Notes under the pieces: model-generated | What the model was told of the DNA's origin: nothing | The model's database searches: none | What the model saw: the letters and a program-made list of their open reading frames with translations, nothing else | Shown: in pieces, positions 52,885 to 61,306 of the stretch | How the letters are laid out: each line of letters opens with the position of its first letter | How positions within the stretch are numbered: the first letter of the stretch is position 1 | Origin: UBA5177 sp002413265 | GTDB lineage: Bacteria; Chloroflexota; UBA5177 | Length of the DNA: 64,000 bases | Reading direction: 5' to 3' | Assembly: GCA_036752825.1 (NCBI GenBank) | Contig: DAIORV010000002.1 | Coordinates: 13,886-77,885 of the forward strand | Made by a program: the position numbers and the translations under genes

Positions 52885-54456
52885 TCAGTGCTTGAAATGG
52901 CGCAGTCCGGTAAAGATCATGGCGACGGCCCCACGATCGGCCGCCTCGATGGCGTCTTTGTCCCGAATTGAGCCGCCAGGCTGAATGATTGCGGTGACCC
53001 CCGCTTCGACCGCGCGCTCAACGCCGTCCGGGAACGGGAAGTAGGCATCGGAGGCCAGTACCGACCCGTGTGAGCGGTCTCCCGCCATTCGCACTGCAAG
53101 ATCGACAGCGTTGACTCTGCTCATCTGGCCGGCTCCTACTCCCACGAGGGCCAGTTTCTTTGCCAGCACGATTCCATTCGACTTGACGTGCTTCACGGCC
53201 CTCCACGCGAAATGAAGGTCGGTCAACTCTTCGAGGGTAGGCTGCCTCTTCGATACCACCTGCATGTTCATGGAGAGGTCGGAGGCAGCATTTCGGGATT
53301 GGATGAGGAATCCACCATCGATTCGTTTGAAGTCGAGATTGTGATACTCGATCCAGCTGACGTCCTGAAGCGGGCCCTCGCCATCGGCCCGCACGCTCAG
53401 AAGCCTGATCGCTTTCTTGCGCGACAAGACCTGGACCGCAGCGTCGGTAAAGTCCGGCGCGACCACGGCTTCGAAATACATGCGCACGATTTCTTCCGCA
53501 GTGGCCTCGTCCATCGTGCGATTCACGCCGACTATGCCGCCGTACGCAGCCTGCGGGTCACCCGCGAAGGCGCGCAGGTACGCCTCCTTCAGATCCTTCC
53601 CTGCGGCGATGCCGGTGGGGTTTGTGTGCTTGACAACGGCGGCTGCCGGTGCCGAGAAGTCGGTCACCATGGACCAAGCCGCGTCGCAATCGAGGAGGTT
53701 GTTGAAAGAAAGCGCTTTCCCGTGGAGTTGTAACGCTGTCGCCACGGTGCTTGGCTGTCTCAACTCCTTGGAGCGTGGAGTATCTGCATACAGCGCCGCT
53801 CGCTGGTGAAGATTCTCGCCGTATCGAAGGTCTTGAATTTTGTAGAGAGGGACGGTGAACGCGGGTGGGAACCGTTCTTCGTCCTCATTGCTAAAGAAAG
53901 AAGTGACATAGGCGTCATACGCGGAGGTATGGGCAAAGGCTTTCGCAGCGAGGCGGCGACGGGTCTTATCCTTGTTGGCCCGATACCGATAGAGCTCGGC
54001 CAGCACGTCTTCGTAATCTTCTGGATCCACCACGGGAGTCACGTCGCGATGGTTCTTCGCGGCCGCTCGTATCAGCGCCGCACCTCCGATGTCGATGAAC
54101 TCTATCGCCTCGTCCCGCCCCACGCCGCCGCGAGACACAACATCGACAAAAGGATAGAGATTCACAACAACGAGATCGATGGGCTCTATCTCATGCTCGG
54201 CGAGCGCCGCGTTGTGCTCCTGGCTGCTTCGATCACAGAGGATCGCACCGAAAATTGCAGGATGCAAGGTCTTCACACGGCCACCGAGGATTTCTGGGTA
54301 GTCGGTGACCGACGAAACAGGCTCAACGTCGATGCCGTTCTCGGTCAAGAACTCGTACGTCCCGTCTGTCGCGAGAATCGTCACGTCCAGCTCCCGAAGG
54401 CCGGTTGCAAAATCAAGGATGCCGGATTTGTCGTAGACGCTAATAAGTGCTCGCAT
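52885..54456 (-). CDS. purH: Bifunctional AICAR transformylase/IMP cyclohydrolase
   Basis: The last two steps of IMP synthesis; 523 residues. The N-terminal MGS-like cyclohydrolase domain starts ALISVYDKSG and has ILGGRVKTLHPAIFGAIL. The transformylase part has LRYGENLHQRAALY, KALSFNNLLD and VKHTNPTGIA, with SRVNAVDLAVRMAG and SDAYFPFPDGVE at the end. ATG 54456 begins the conserved N-terminus; the upstream reading through 54513 is leader sequence. Confidence 0.95.
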   Translation of the reverse strand: MRALISVYDKSGILDFATGLRELDVTILATDGTYEFLTENGIDVEPVSSVTDYPEILGGRVKTLHPAIFGAILCDRSSQEHNAALAEHEIEPIDLVVVNLYPFVDVVSRGGVGRDEAIEFIDIGGAALIRAAAKNHRDVTPVVDPEDYEDVLAELYRYRANKDKTRRRLAAKAFAHTSAYDAYVTSFFSNEDEERFPPAFTVPLYKIQDLRYGENLHQRAALYADTPRSKELRQPSTVATALQLHGKALSFNNLLDCDAAWSMVTDFSAPAAAVVKHTNPTGIAAGKDLKEAYLRAFAGDPQAAYGGIVGVNRTMDEATAEEIVRMYFEAVVAPDFTDAAVQVLSRKKAIRLLSVRADGEGPLQDVSWIEYHNLDFKRIDGGFLIQSRNAASDLSMNMQVVSKRQPTLEELTDLHFAWRAVKHVKSNGIVLAKKLALVGVGAGQMSRVNAVDLAVRMAGDRSHGSVLASDAYFPFPDGVERAVEAGVTAIIQPGGSIRDKDAIEAADRGAVAMIFTGLRHFKH

Positions 54457-54477
54457 GTCTGGTGTCGACCCCTTCGA

Positions 54478-54553
54478 CCTGCCCTCGGCAGGGCTTCTCT
54501 CCAGCCTCCACACGCAAAGAACTCCGGCGAGAGCCGGAGATCAAGGCATTATA
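54478..54553 (-). promoter_or_regulatory. purH promoter -10 and structured 5' leader
   Basis: On the minus strand a perfect TATAAT lies at 54553-54548, with no clear -35. A start near 54541 would place a 7-bp stem with GAGA-position loop (GCCGGAG 54533-54539 with CTCCGGC 54522-54528) at the very 5' end of the transcript. A second hairpin, CCTGCC (54478-54483) with GGCAGG (54487-54492), follows 30 bases later, ahead of the start codon. Confidence 0.4.
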
Positions 54554-54630
54554 CGAAGCGTGACTCCATAGCCGCGAAGCGGTTGGCAGCCAAGAGCCTT
54601 ATCGACAAACATAGGATGAGGATCGATGTA

Positions 54631-54906
54631 ATGATGCCGAGATCGACGCGAAGCCCCTCCTCGGTTCTGATGCAAGAGGCTCGCGCAATCGAGCTTCTCG
54701 CCTCGGAGATAGCCGTGGCCCCCGAACGTCTTCCTGAATACTGGGAGCTTTCGCTGGAACTTGTGGGGCTCGCGACGGACATCGAGGAGATATTCGGCAG
54801 AGTCGACCAGCCGGATGAGGACGATGCAGACATCCTGGCCTTGAGGCGCAGGCTCAGATCTATAGCCGCTCGACTAGCGCAGATGGACGAGCAGGAATCA
54901 GGCTGA
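54631..54906 (+). CDS. Small hypothetical helical protein
   Basis: 91 residues. GAGGAT sits 7 bases before ATG 54631. The sequence is two long amphipathic helices (EARAIELLASEIAVAPERL, then ILALRRRLRSIAARLAQMDE) joined by an acidic stretch (DQPDEDDAD). I recognise no family. It is divergent from purH; the same frame reads open antisense through purH, which I treat as chance. Confidence 0.5.
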   Translation: MMPRSTRSPSSVLMQEARAIELLASEIAVAPERLPEYWELSLELVGLATDIEEIFGRVDQPDEDDADILALRRRLRSIAARLAQMDEQESG

Positions 54907-55158
54907 TCTGCTCGCGCTCAAAGCTGCGCTTTCTTCCGGTGTGATTCGGTGATCCTCGTTGTTGCGCCAGCAACGGCGCGTGGCACACATACACGCGTCC
55001 TGCTCGCCGGTTGAGGTGGGCGGCCAGCCTTTCAGGCAGTACACCTCATAGAGCAGGATCTCGCCTTGTGGCGTTTTCTCGTCTCCCTGCACCCAGTTCT
55101 CTCGGTAATAGGGGCAGGCCCCTTTGTGACGCCGAAAACGTGCCTCGTCGCGAATCAT
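54898..55158 (-). CDS. Small cysteine-containing protein, unknown
   Basis: 86 residues from ATG 55158 with AAGGA 7 bases upstream. Cysteines fall in KGACPYY, VYCLKG, ACMCATRRCW, so five in total; a metal or iron-sulfur site is possible but not shown. It is downstream of mdh on the same strand (113-base gap). Its end overlaps the preceding helical ORF by 9 bases. Confidence 0.6.
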   Translation of the reverse strand: MIRDEARFRRHKGACPYYRENWVQGDEKTPQGEILLYEVYCLKGWPPTSTGEQDACMCATRRCWRNNEDHRITPEESAALSASRSA

Positions 55159-55271
55159 TCACCGTCCTTCTGCCCCTCGGCCCATGCTCCAAAGACGCTC
55201 CATCTTACCAAAGCAGTTCAGCCTGTGGAGGAGGGCGAAAGCACGAAGGGGCCCTGTGCCTCGGCCGGTTA

Positions 55272-56219
55272 TCAGGCGGGCTGCGGATCCAACTGCATGA
55301 CTGTCAGTAACTCTCGGACGGCTTCCGCGGACCGCTCTAGCGCCGCCTTCTCGTCGTCGGTCAGCTGGATCTGCACTACCTCTTCGACGCCGCTGGCTCC
55401 CAATTTGACGGGCACGCCCAGGAAGATGCCGTTGTAACCGTACTCGCCTTGCAAGTACACCGAGCACGGGAGCAGGCGTCGTTGATCGAGGACGATCGAA
55501 TCCACCATGGCCAGCACCGATGCCGAAGGGGCGTAGTAGGCGCTTCCGCTCTTCAGCAGGTTCACGATTTCGGCGCCTCCGTTTGCCGTTCTATCAGTCA
55601 GGTCTCGAATGCGGTCGGTGGAAAGCAAGTCCGGAAGCGGAATGCCCGCCACCGTTGAGTAGCGAGCAAGTGGCACCATGGTGTCTCCGTGCCCGCCGAG
55701 CACAAAGGCCGTCACGTCCTTGACGGAGACATTCAGCTCTCGTGCGACGAATGTGCAGAAGCGTGCAGAGTCGAGGACGCCTGCCATGCCGACAACTCGA
55801 TCCCGTGGGAATCCAGTGGCCCTAAACATTGCCTGTGCCATCGCATCCAGAGGATTAGTCACCACGATCACGATCGATTTGGGGGCGTACCTCTTGATCG
55901 CGCTACCCCACTCATTCATCACTTGCTGATTGGTGGTTACGAGGTCGTCCCGGCTCATACCCGGCTTGCGCGGAGATCCTCCCGTCATCACGACGATCTG
56001 GCACTCCTCGAGCGCGTCGTGATTGGAGCCTCCGTACAGCCGCGTGTCATAACCAAGGACCGGGCCGGTTTCCTCGATATCCAGAGCTTTTCCGCGGGCG
56101 ATGCCTTCAGCCATGGGAATATCGAGCAGCACGATGTCTGCGTAATTCCGCTCGGCCAACCTCTGCGCAGTGGTGCCGCCCACGTTGCCGGCGCCGACGA
56201 TTCCAATCTTGTACCGCAC
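55272..56219 (-). CDS. mdh: Malate dehydrogenase (LDH-like type)
   Basis: 315 residues. The NAD loop is GIVGAGNVGGTTAQRL. Substrate arginines lie in GGSPRKPGMSRDDL; the Arg there marks malate rather than lactate specificity. VVTNPLDAMAQAMF and the catalytic His motif GGHGDTMVP follow. GTG 56219 has AAGGAG 7 bases upstream. A TCA-cycle enzyme, read divergently from the Asp-box protein. Confidence 0.95.
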   Translation of the reverse strand: MRYKIGIVGAGNVGGTTAQRLAERNYADIVLLDIPMAEGIARGKALDIEETGPVLGYDTRLYGGSNHDALEECQIVVMTGGSPRKPGMSRDDLVTTNQQVMNEWGSAIKRYAPKSIVIVVTNPLDAMAQAMFRATGFPRDRVVGMAGVLDSARFCTFVARELNVSVKDVTAFVLGGHGDTMVPLARYSTVAGIPLPDLLSTDRIRDLTDRTANGGAEIVNLLKSGSAYYAPSASVLAMVDSIVLDQRRLLPCSVYLQGEYGYNGIFLGVPVKLGASGVEEVVQIQLTDDEKAALERSAEAVRELLTVMQLDPQPA

Positions 56220-56285
56220 CGCAATCTCCTTCGAAGCCGGCGTCGATTCGCCCAGGCCCGGTTTCAGCCTACATCAAGGCAGACC

Positions 56286-56291
56286 TATAAT
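56286..56291 (+). promoter_or_regulatory. -10 box very close to the Asp-box protein start
   Basis: A perfect TATAAT with no good -35. A start 7 bases later would be at about 56298, only three bases before the TTG codon at 56301, and no ribosome site is visible. This suggests a leaderless transcript. Confidence 0.35.
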
Positions 56292-56300
56292 TGCGCTGCT

Positions 56301-58565
56301 TTGTCCCGATTTTCGGCTGTTCGAATCAGCACTCTCGTTGTGCTCTTGGCTCTGTTCGCACGCCCCGCGCAGGCCGGCTCGTCCGCTGATGGCGTCGCTC
56401 TGGGGCCCGATCGAGGCTGGGTCGTATCGTTGTCGATGTCGCCAAACTTTGCGGTCGACGGGCGCGCGTGGGCTGCGCCGTACGGCGGCCGCGTGTTCGC
56501 GACCGATGACCGCGGGGCGACCTGGTCACCCTCACGCCTCGGCATTACGGACCCCGTCGTCACCGGCATCACCGCGTCACCAGACTTTGCCCGCGACCGC
56601 ATGGTCTTTGCGACCGCGGACGATGGGGTTTTTCGTTCTGTGGACGCGGGTACTACCTGGGCTAACACATCCACCGGCCTGGGAGGTCATGCTTGCCGAG
56701 TGGTGGCCCTCGACCCGTCGTTTGGCACAAGCGGAGTGGCGTACGTGGCGACCGACGGCGGCGTATTCCGGTCTCCTTTCGAGGGAACGCAGTGGTTTCC
56801 TACGGCTGTTACCGAGCCGGTCATCTCGCTCGCAACCGGACCGGGTGGGCTGGTGCTTGCCGGTCTGAGCAATGGAGGAATTGAACGTTCTCTCGATGGG
56901 GGCCAGACCTGGACGTCTGTGGCGGGCTTTCCAGTCGGGAGAACCACCCTGTCACTCGCCATAGCGGGAAACACCACCGCGGTGGCCGGCACCGACCAAG
57001 GGATCTGGCTCAGCCAGGACGGCGGCTCGAGCTGGACCGAAAGCAACGTAAAACAAGACCGCATTGATGCAGTCTCACTTTCGCCGTCCTTCGCCATTGA
57101 CGGAAGGGGTCTTGCGGGCTCAGCCGGTGGCATGGGGGCATATCAGACATCCGATGGAGGAGTTGTGTGGCGATCCGCCCCGCCATCTAGTCCTTCGTAT
57201 GTTTCCTCGATTGCCGTGACAAGGAGCGCGACCGGCGCGCTTACAGCTATGGCAGGAAGCGTGGGCGACGGAATATTTCGGTCGAGCGACGCTGGGACCA
57301 CCTGGTCGACAGCCAGCGTCGGACTTGCAGCAGCGTCCGTAACTCAGCTCGCGGGTTCGAGCGGCGAAGTGCTGGAAGGCGGTCTCGGAGGAGCCAGCAT
57401 TCGATCGGCCTCCCAAAACACATGGAGTGATCTTCCCGACGGTTCGAAGTTCGTCAACGCTGTGGCAATGTTCCAGAGACACTTCTTCATTGGCACTGAA
57501 GACCAAGGCCTCAGGATCTCCTACGACGGTGGGACCACGTTTCATGCAGCGCCGCTGTCCGATGGGCGTGTGTCGGCGATCGGACTGTCGCCGAACTACG
57601 CCTCAGACTCAACCCTGATCGTCGCTGAGGGCAACGTGTACAAAAGCGTTGATTCTGGTCTCACCTGGACGCGCGCCACCGGCATGGGGGGAAATGACGT
57701 CCGGCGGTTCCGCTTTTCGCCTGCATTCGCTACCGACAAGACGGCATTCGCGGCCACGGTCAATCATGGCGTCTTTCGAACGATCGATGGCGGGCAAACC
57801 TGGCAACAGCTCAGCGGCGGCCTCCCGGGTGGCCAAATCAGTGACGTGTTGCCATCTCAGAACTACGCGTCGGACAGAACGGTTTACGCGGCAACCAGCG
57901 GACAAGGAGTCTATGAAAGCAGCAACGCCGGCGACAGCTGGGCTCCATTGCCTGCGCAGCCGGAGCAACGGGTCGTCAGCGCCCTTACCTGGACTTCCGG
58001 CGGGCTACTTGCTGCAGGAACGGAAAAGGGCGCCTTCCTTCTATCGAACGGCTCCTGGGCGCGTATCGCCGGACAATGGGACAGCTACGTGACGGACCTC
58101 AAGAACGGCGCGCCGAACGGTGTCGAAGTACTGTTTGCGGGAACATTGGGTGACGGCGTCTGGCAGCTACCACTCTCGCAGTCGGGGACCGCTTCTCTGA
58201 ACGCGTCCGCGACCCCAACGCATACCGTTCCCGCAATACCGACGTGCCCCTGTCCCACGGTGGCACCCAGTCCGACGGTACGGCCGCCGCCGCATCCGCC
58301 GAAGCTCATTCGCGCCTGGGTCATGCCAAAAGCGCTTCACGCCGGAGGCATAGCGCTACTCAGGATGCAGGGACCTTCTTGGGCCCGAGTCACTGCCACC
58401 ATGTCGTCCCCAGGGTGGAGGAGGTCGGCCGGGCTGCAGCTAAACGCGCGAGGCATGGGAGCGTTTGGGTTCCTTGCGCCACGCCAGGACTTCCGGGTAC
58501 TGGTCGTAGCACGTACCGGCAAACGAACTGGACGCACAGAGTTCATTGCGCGACTGGTGCATTAG
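56301..58565 (+). CDS. Secreted Asp-box (BNR) repeat protein, sortilin/YCF48-like propeller
   Basis: 754 residues. A signal peptide (ISTLVVLLALFARPAQAGS) starts it. About ten Asp-box motifs of the form S-x-D-x-G-x-T-W follow (DDRGATW, DAGTTW, LDGGQTW, QDGGSSW, DSGLTW, IDGGQTW and others), spaced by 45-60 residues, so one or two beta-propellers. A Pro/Thr linker with a CPCP pair precedes a C-terminal beta domain of about 100 residues. Function unknown. I chose TTG 56301, immediately before the signal peptide; the frame upstream is antisense to mdh. Confidence 0.85.
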   Translation: MSRFSAVRISTLVVLLALFARPAQAGSSADGVALGPDRGWVVSLSMSPNFAVDGRAWAAPYGGRVFATDDRGATWSPSRLGITDPVVTGITASPDFARDRMVFATADDGVFRSVDAGTTWANTSTGLGGHACRVVALDPSFGTSGVAYVATDGGVFRSPFEGTQWFPTAVTEPVISLATGPGGLVLAGLSNGGIERSLDGGQTWTSVAGFPVGRTTLSLAIAGNTTAVAGTDQGIWLSQDGGSSWTESNVKQDRIDAVSLSPSFAIDGRGLAGSAGGMGAYQTSDGGVVWRSAPPSSPSYVSSIAVTRSATGALTAMAGSVGDGIFRSSDAGTTWSTASVGLAAASVTQLAGSSGEVLEGGLGGASIRSASQNTWSDLPDGSKFVNAVAMFQRHFFIGTEDQGLRISYDGGTTFHAAPLSDGRVSAIGLSPNYASDSTLIVAEGNVYKSVDSGLTWTRATGMGGNDVRRFRFSPAFATDKTAFAATVNHGVFRTIDGGQTWQQLSGGLPGGQISDVLPSQNYASDRTVYAATSGQGVYESSNAGDSWAPLPAQPEQRVVSALTWTSGGLLAAGTEKGAFLLSNGSWARIAGQWDSYVTDLKNGAPNGVEVLFAGTLGDGVWQLPLSQSGTASLNASATPTHTVPAIPTCPCPTVAPSPTVRPPPHPPKLIRAWVMPKALHAGGIALLRMQGPSWARVTATMSSPGWRRSAGLQLNARGMGAFGFLAPRQDFRVLVVARTGKRTGRTEFIARLVH

Positions 58566-59574
58566 CGGTCCGACCGCCGAGTATCTTCCCATACACTTCG
58601 AGATAGCCGTCGACCATGGCGTCGACCGAGAACAACTTCTCAACTCGCTGCCTGCATGCCAGTCGAGAGATCTCGGGAATGTGCTCGGTCGCCGCGATTG
58701 CTTGCTCCAAGTTCGGAGCAACGAATCCGGTAACTCCATCGGCCACGACTTCTCGCACCGAGCCGAGGTCCAGCCCTATGACCGGCGTTCCCGTCGCCAT
58801 CGACTCCGCCATGGCGAGCCCAAAACGTTCGGGAATGGTTGTGAGATGGAGACTAGCGGCCGCGTTTCTCATAAGCTTGTCCCGCTCGGGAGGCCCGACG
58901 GCTCCAACGAATTCAATCTTGCCGCCCAGATGAGGGCTTACCGACTCGTCGAAGTAGTCCTGATCTTGAATAATTCCGGCGATGATGAGTGGTCGATCGG
59001 TTTCTTGAGAAAGCTGGATCGCTAGGTGGACGCCCTTATCGGGGTGAATTCTGCCGACAAAGACCAGATAGTCCTGTGGGCGAGGGTTGAACGTGAAATC
59101 CTCCAGCCGGATTCCGTTGTAGACGGTGGCAACGTATCGTAGGTATGGATCCCTGTCGGCGTCGCTGATCGAGACAAATGATGACTCCGGGTATGAGCGG
59201 TAGGCCAGCCGGTACTGATCAAGCGAGAAGCCATGAATCGTGGTGACGACCGGCGTCGGGACGAGCCGCGAGTAGGTCAAAGGCATGAAGTCGAAGTGGT
59301 TGTGCAGCAAGTCGAAGTCTCTCGCTCGCTCCATGGCGTGCGATATATGAAGGTGCTCCCAGACCTTCGGGTCAAGCGTCTCGTCCTCGGAGTACGGTCG
59401 TGGAATGACACTCTCCAGACGAGCGTCGGTAACGGAGTCTCCAGCGGCAAACAGTGTTACGTCGTAGCCGCGAGAAATGAGACCTTCCGTGAGATTGCTG
59501 ACGACCGTTTCCCACGCGCCATAATGCCGCGGCGGCGTGCGCCAGGATATGGGACCGAGGACGGCAAGGCGCAC
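58543..59574 (-). CDS. Glycosyltransferase family 4
   Basis: 343 residues from GTG 59574, with GGAGGAA 5 bases upstream. LAVLGPISWRTPPRHYGAWE opens it, a common N-terminus for a GT4 subgroup acting on undefined acceptors. VFVGRIHPDKGVHLAIQL and ERFGLAMAESMATGTPVIGL are the nucleotide-sugar motifs. Its 3' end overlaps the Asp-box gene by 23 bases. Confidence 0.88.
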   Translation of the reverse strand: MRLAVLGPISWRTPPRHYGAWETVVSNLTEGLISRGYDVTLFAAGDSVTDARLESVIPRPYSEDETLDPKVWEHLHISHAMERARDFDLLHNHFDFMPLTYSRLVPTPVVTTIHGFSLDQYRLAYRSYPESSFVSISDADRDPYLRYVATVYNGIRLEDFTFNPRPQDYLVFVGRIHPDKGVHLAIQLSQETDRPLIIAGIIQDQDYFDESVSPHLGGKIEFVGAVGPPERDKLMRNAAASLHLTTIPERFGLAMAESMATGTPVIGLDLGSVREVVADGVTGFVAPNLEQAIAATEHIPEISRLACRQRVEKLFSVDAMVDGYLEVYGKILGGRTANAPVAQ

Positions 59575-59642
59575 GGGGTTCCTCCATGTGCTTGTGATCA
59601 CATTCTAGGGAGCCCAAAGAGATTAGCGAGCGCGGGCGAGGC

Positions 59643-60167
59643 GTGAGCACTCCGGCCTTGGCGCACCCAGTGCCTGCCGCAGAAACATCAGGGCCGCGGC
59701 GGTACGCCGTGCTCGGCGGCGTGGCAGTCGCGGTTGTAATCGCTGATCAGACGACGAAGGCCTTGGCTCGCGAAAGCCTGGGTTCAGGGGGATCTTTCCG
59801 GCTTTTCGGTGGTGCAGTCGAAATCGTTTACGCGCGCAATACCGGAGCAGCCTTCAGCCTTTTGCAATCCCGCGGCAGCCTGTTCGTCGTCGTGGCGATC
59901 CTCGTGATCCTGGGCATCGTGATGTTCTACCGACGCGCCACTGACCTCCCCGTGATCGTTCGCGTGGGGCTCGGACTCATTCTTGGGGGTGCCATAGGCA
60001 ACCTGATCGATCGAATCCACGATGGCTACGTCGCCGATCTCATTGATCTGCATTGGTGGCCGGTGTTCAACGCGGCGGACAGCTGCATAGTCTCGGGGGT
60101 TGCCGCACTCGTCGTCCACTCCTATTTGCAAGATCGCAAGAACAGGCACGATGAGCGAGCAGTTTGA
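59643..60167 (+). CDS. lspA: Lipoprotein signal peptidase
   Basis: Type II signal peptidase, 174 residues, four transmembrane helices. DQTTKALARE, NTGAAFSLL, GGAIGNLIDRI and FNAADSCI carry the two catalytic aspartates. It would process the lipoprotein encoded at 50494. GTG start; overlaps rluD by 17 bases. Confidence 0.95.
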   Translation: MSTPALAHPVPAAETSGPRRYAVLGGVAVAVVIADQTTKALARESLGSGGSFRLFGGAVEIVYARNTGAAFSLLQSRGSLFVVVAILVILGIVMFYRRATDLPVIVRVGLGLILGGAIGNLIDRIHDGYVADLIDLHWWPVFNAADSCIVSGVAALVVHSYLQDRKNRHDERAV

Positions 60168-61080
60168 CATTCAAGTGAGCGAGCTCGAAGCCGGCAGCCG
60201 TCTTGATGCCCTGGTGGCTGAGCGACTCGACCACTATTCTCGCAGCCGAGTACGCGAGCTCATAGAGTCGGGCGACCTCGCATTGAACGGCCGACGCGCC
60301 AAGCCGGCCACAAGAGTAAATGCGGGAGACCATATTGCCGGTGTTCTCTCGCCTGGCCCGCCCATGAGAGCAGAGCCCGAGTCAATGGCCCTGGAAGTCG
60401 TGTACCACGATGCGGACCTCGCGGTGATCGACAAGCCGGCGGGCATGGTCGTGCATCCGGCACCCGGCCACGAGACGGGCACACTGGCCAATGCGGTAGC
60501 CGCTCTATTTCCCGAAACCGTCACCCTTGGTGGCGTAGAGCGTCCCGGCATCGTTCACCGGCTGGACAAAGACACGTCGGGACTCATGGTCGTGGCGCTG
60601 TCGGCGATGGCTCACCGAAATTTACAGGACCAGCTCGCCAGCCGAAAGGCGGGCCGCGAGTACACGGCTCTGGTACGGGGTCACCCCAGACCGGCTGAGG
60701 GAGCCATCGACGCGCCGATCGGACGTGACCGCACCGACCGGAAGAGGATGGCCGCACACGGGATCGCACCAAGGTCCGCTCGAACCCTGTACTCGGTGAC
60801 GGAAGACATAGGACCTTACTCACTAATTCAGGCCAAACTTCAATCAGGAAGAACGCATCAGATTCGTGTCCATTTCGCAGCCCTCGGGCACCCAATCGCC
60901 GGCGACTCTCGCTATGGAGGGCCAGCAGTCGAGGGCTTGAACCGGCAGTTCTTGCATGCCCACCGGCTGGCTCTCGATTCGCCGTCAACGGGTGTGCAGC
61001 TTTCATTTGAGTCGTCGTTGCCACGCGACCTCGACGAGGTGCTCAGCGCTCTCCGACGGAGGCATGGAAACGAGTTCTAG
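60151..61080 (+). CDS. rluD: RluA-family 23S rRNA/tRNA pseudouridine synthase
   Basis: 309 residues. An S4 RNA-binding domain opens it (LDALVAERLDHYSRSRVREL), GMVVHPAPGHETGTLANAV follows, and the catalytic aspartate is in HRLDKDTSGLMVVA. The C-terminal QSGRTHQIRVHFAALGHPIAG is conserved. lspA-rluD is a common pair. I call it rluD by neighbourhood and length; RluA/RluC relatives are not excluded. Confidence 0.9.
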   Translation: MSEQFDIQVSELEAGSRLDALVAERLDHYSRSRVRELIESGDLALNGRRAKPATRVNAGDHIAGVLSPGPPMRAEPESMALEVVYHDADLAVIDKPAGMVVHPAPGHETGTLANAVAALFPETVTLGGVERPGIVHRLDKDTSGLMVVALSAMAHRNLQDQLASRKAGREYTALVRGHPRPAEGAIDAPIGRDRTDRKRMAAHGIAPRSARTLYSVTEDIGPYSLIQAKLQSGRTHQIRVHFAALGHPIAGDSRYGGPAVEGLNRQFLHAHRLALDSPSTGVQLSFESSLPRDLDEVLSALRRRHGNEF

Positions 61081-61129
61081 GAAGTTTGGACATTCACGAA
61101 ATTCGAAACACTCTGGGGACACCGATCCA

Positions 61130-61202
61130 CTACATGCGGCGACATCGGCGAACGCCGCTCCAACATGTAGACAGGACTAAAAAACGTGTCTCGAGAAGAC
61201 AC
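61130..61202. repeat. Nested dyads between rluD and dnaA
   Basis: CTACATG (61130-61136) pairs with CATGTAG (61164-61170); inside them CGGCG/CGCCG (61146-61157) forms a tight hairpin. A second stem, GTGTCT (61186-61191) with AGACAC (61197-61202), follows. The 226-base gap 61081-61306 holds no ORF with a convincing start and no good DnaA box. It must carry the rluD terminator and the dnaA promoter. Confidence 0.4.
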
Positions 61203-61306
61203 AACATCTTGCTTCTCACAAAATGTTTCGGGACCTCCCGCTCTGATACCATGACCCCACCTGCACTCGCTGCCGGGTACCCACCTCACGCACTTCGGAG
61301 ATCGCG

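Noticed and set aside
53806..54630. Long plus-strand ORF antisense to purH
   Set aside because: Chance open frame opposite a conserved gene; only its last 91 codons, beyond purH and with a ribosome site, are kept as a possible gene.
55689..56300. N-terminal 204 codons of the Asp-box reading
   Set aside because: They are antisense of mdh; the signal peptide starts at 56301.
61081..61306. DnaA boxes upstream of dnaA
   Set aside because: Only sequences with two or more mismatches to TTWTNCACA were seen, so no origin element is claimed there.
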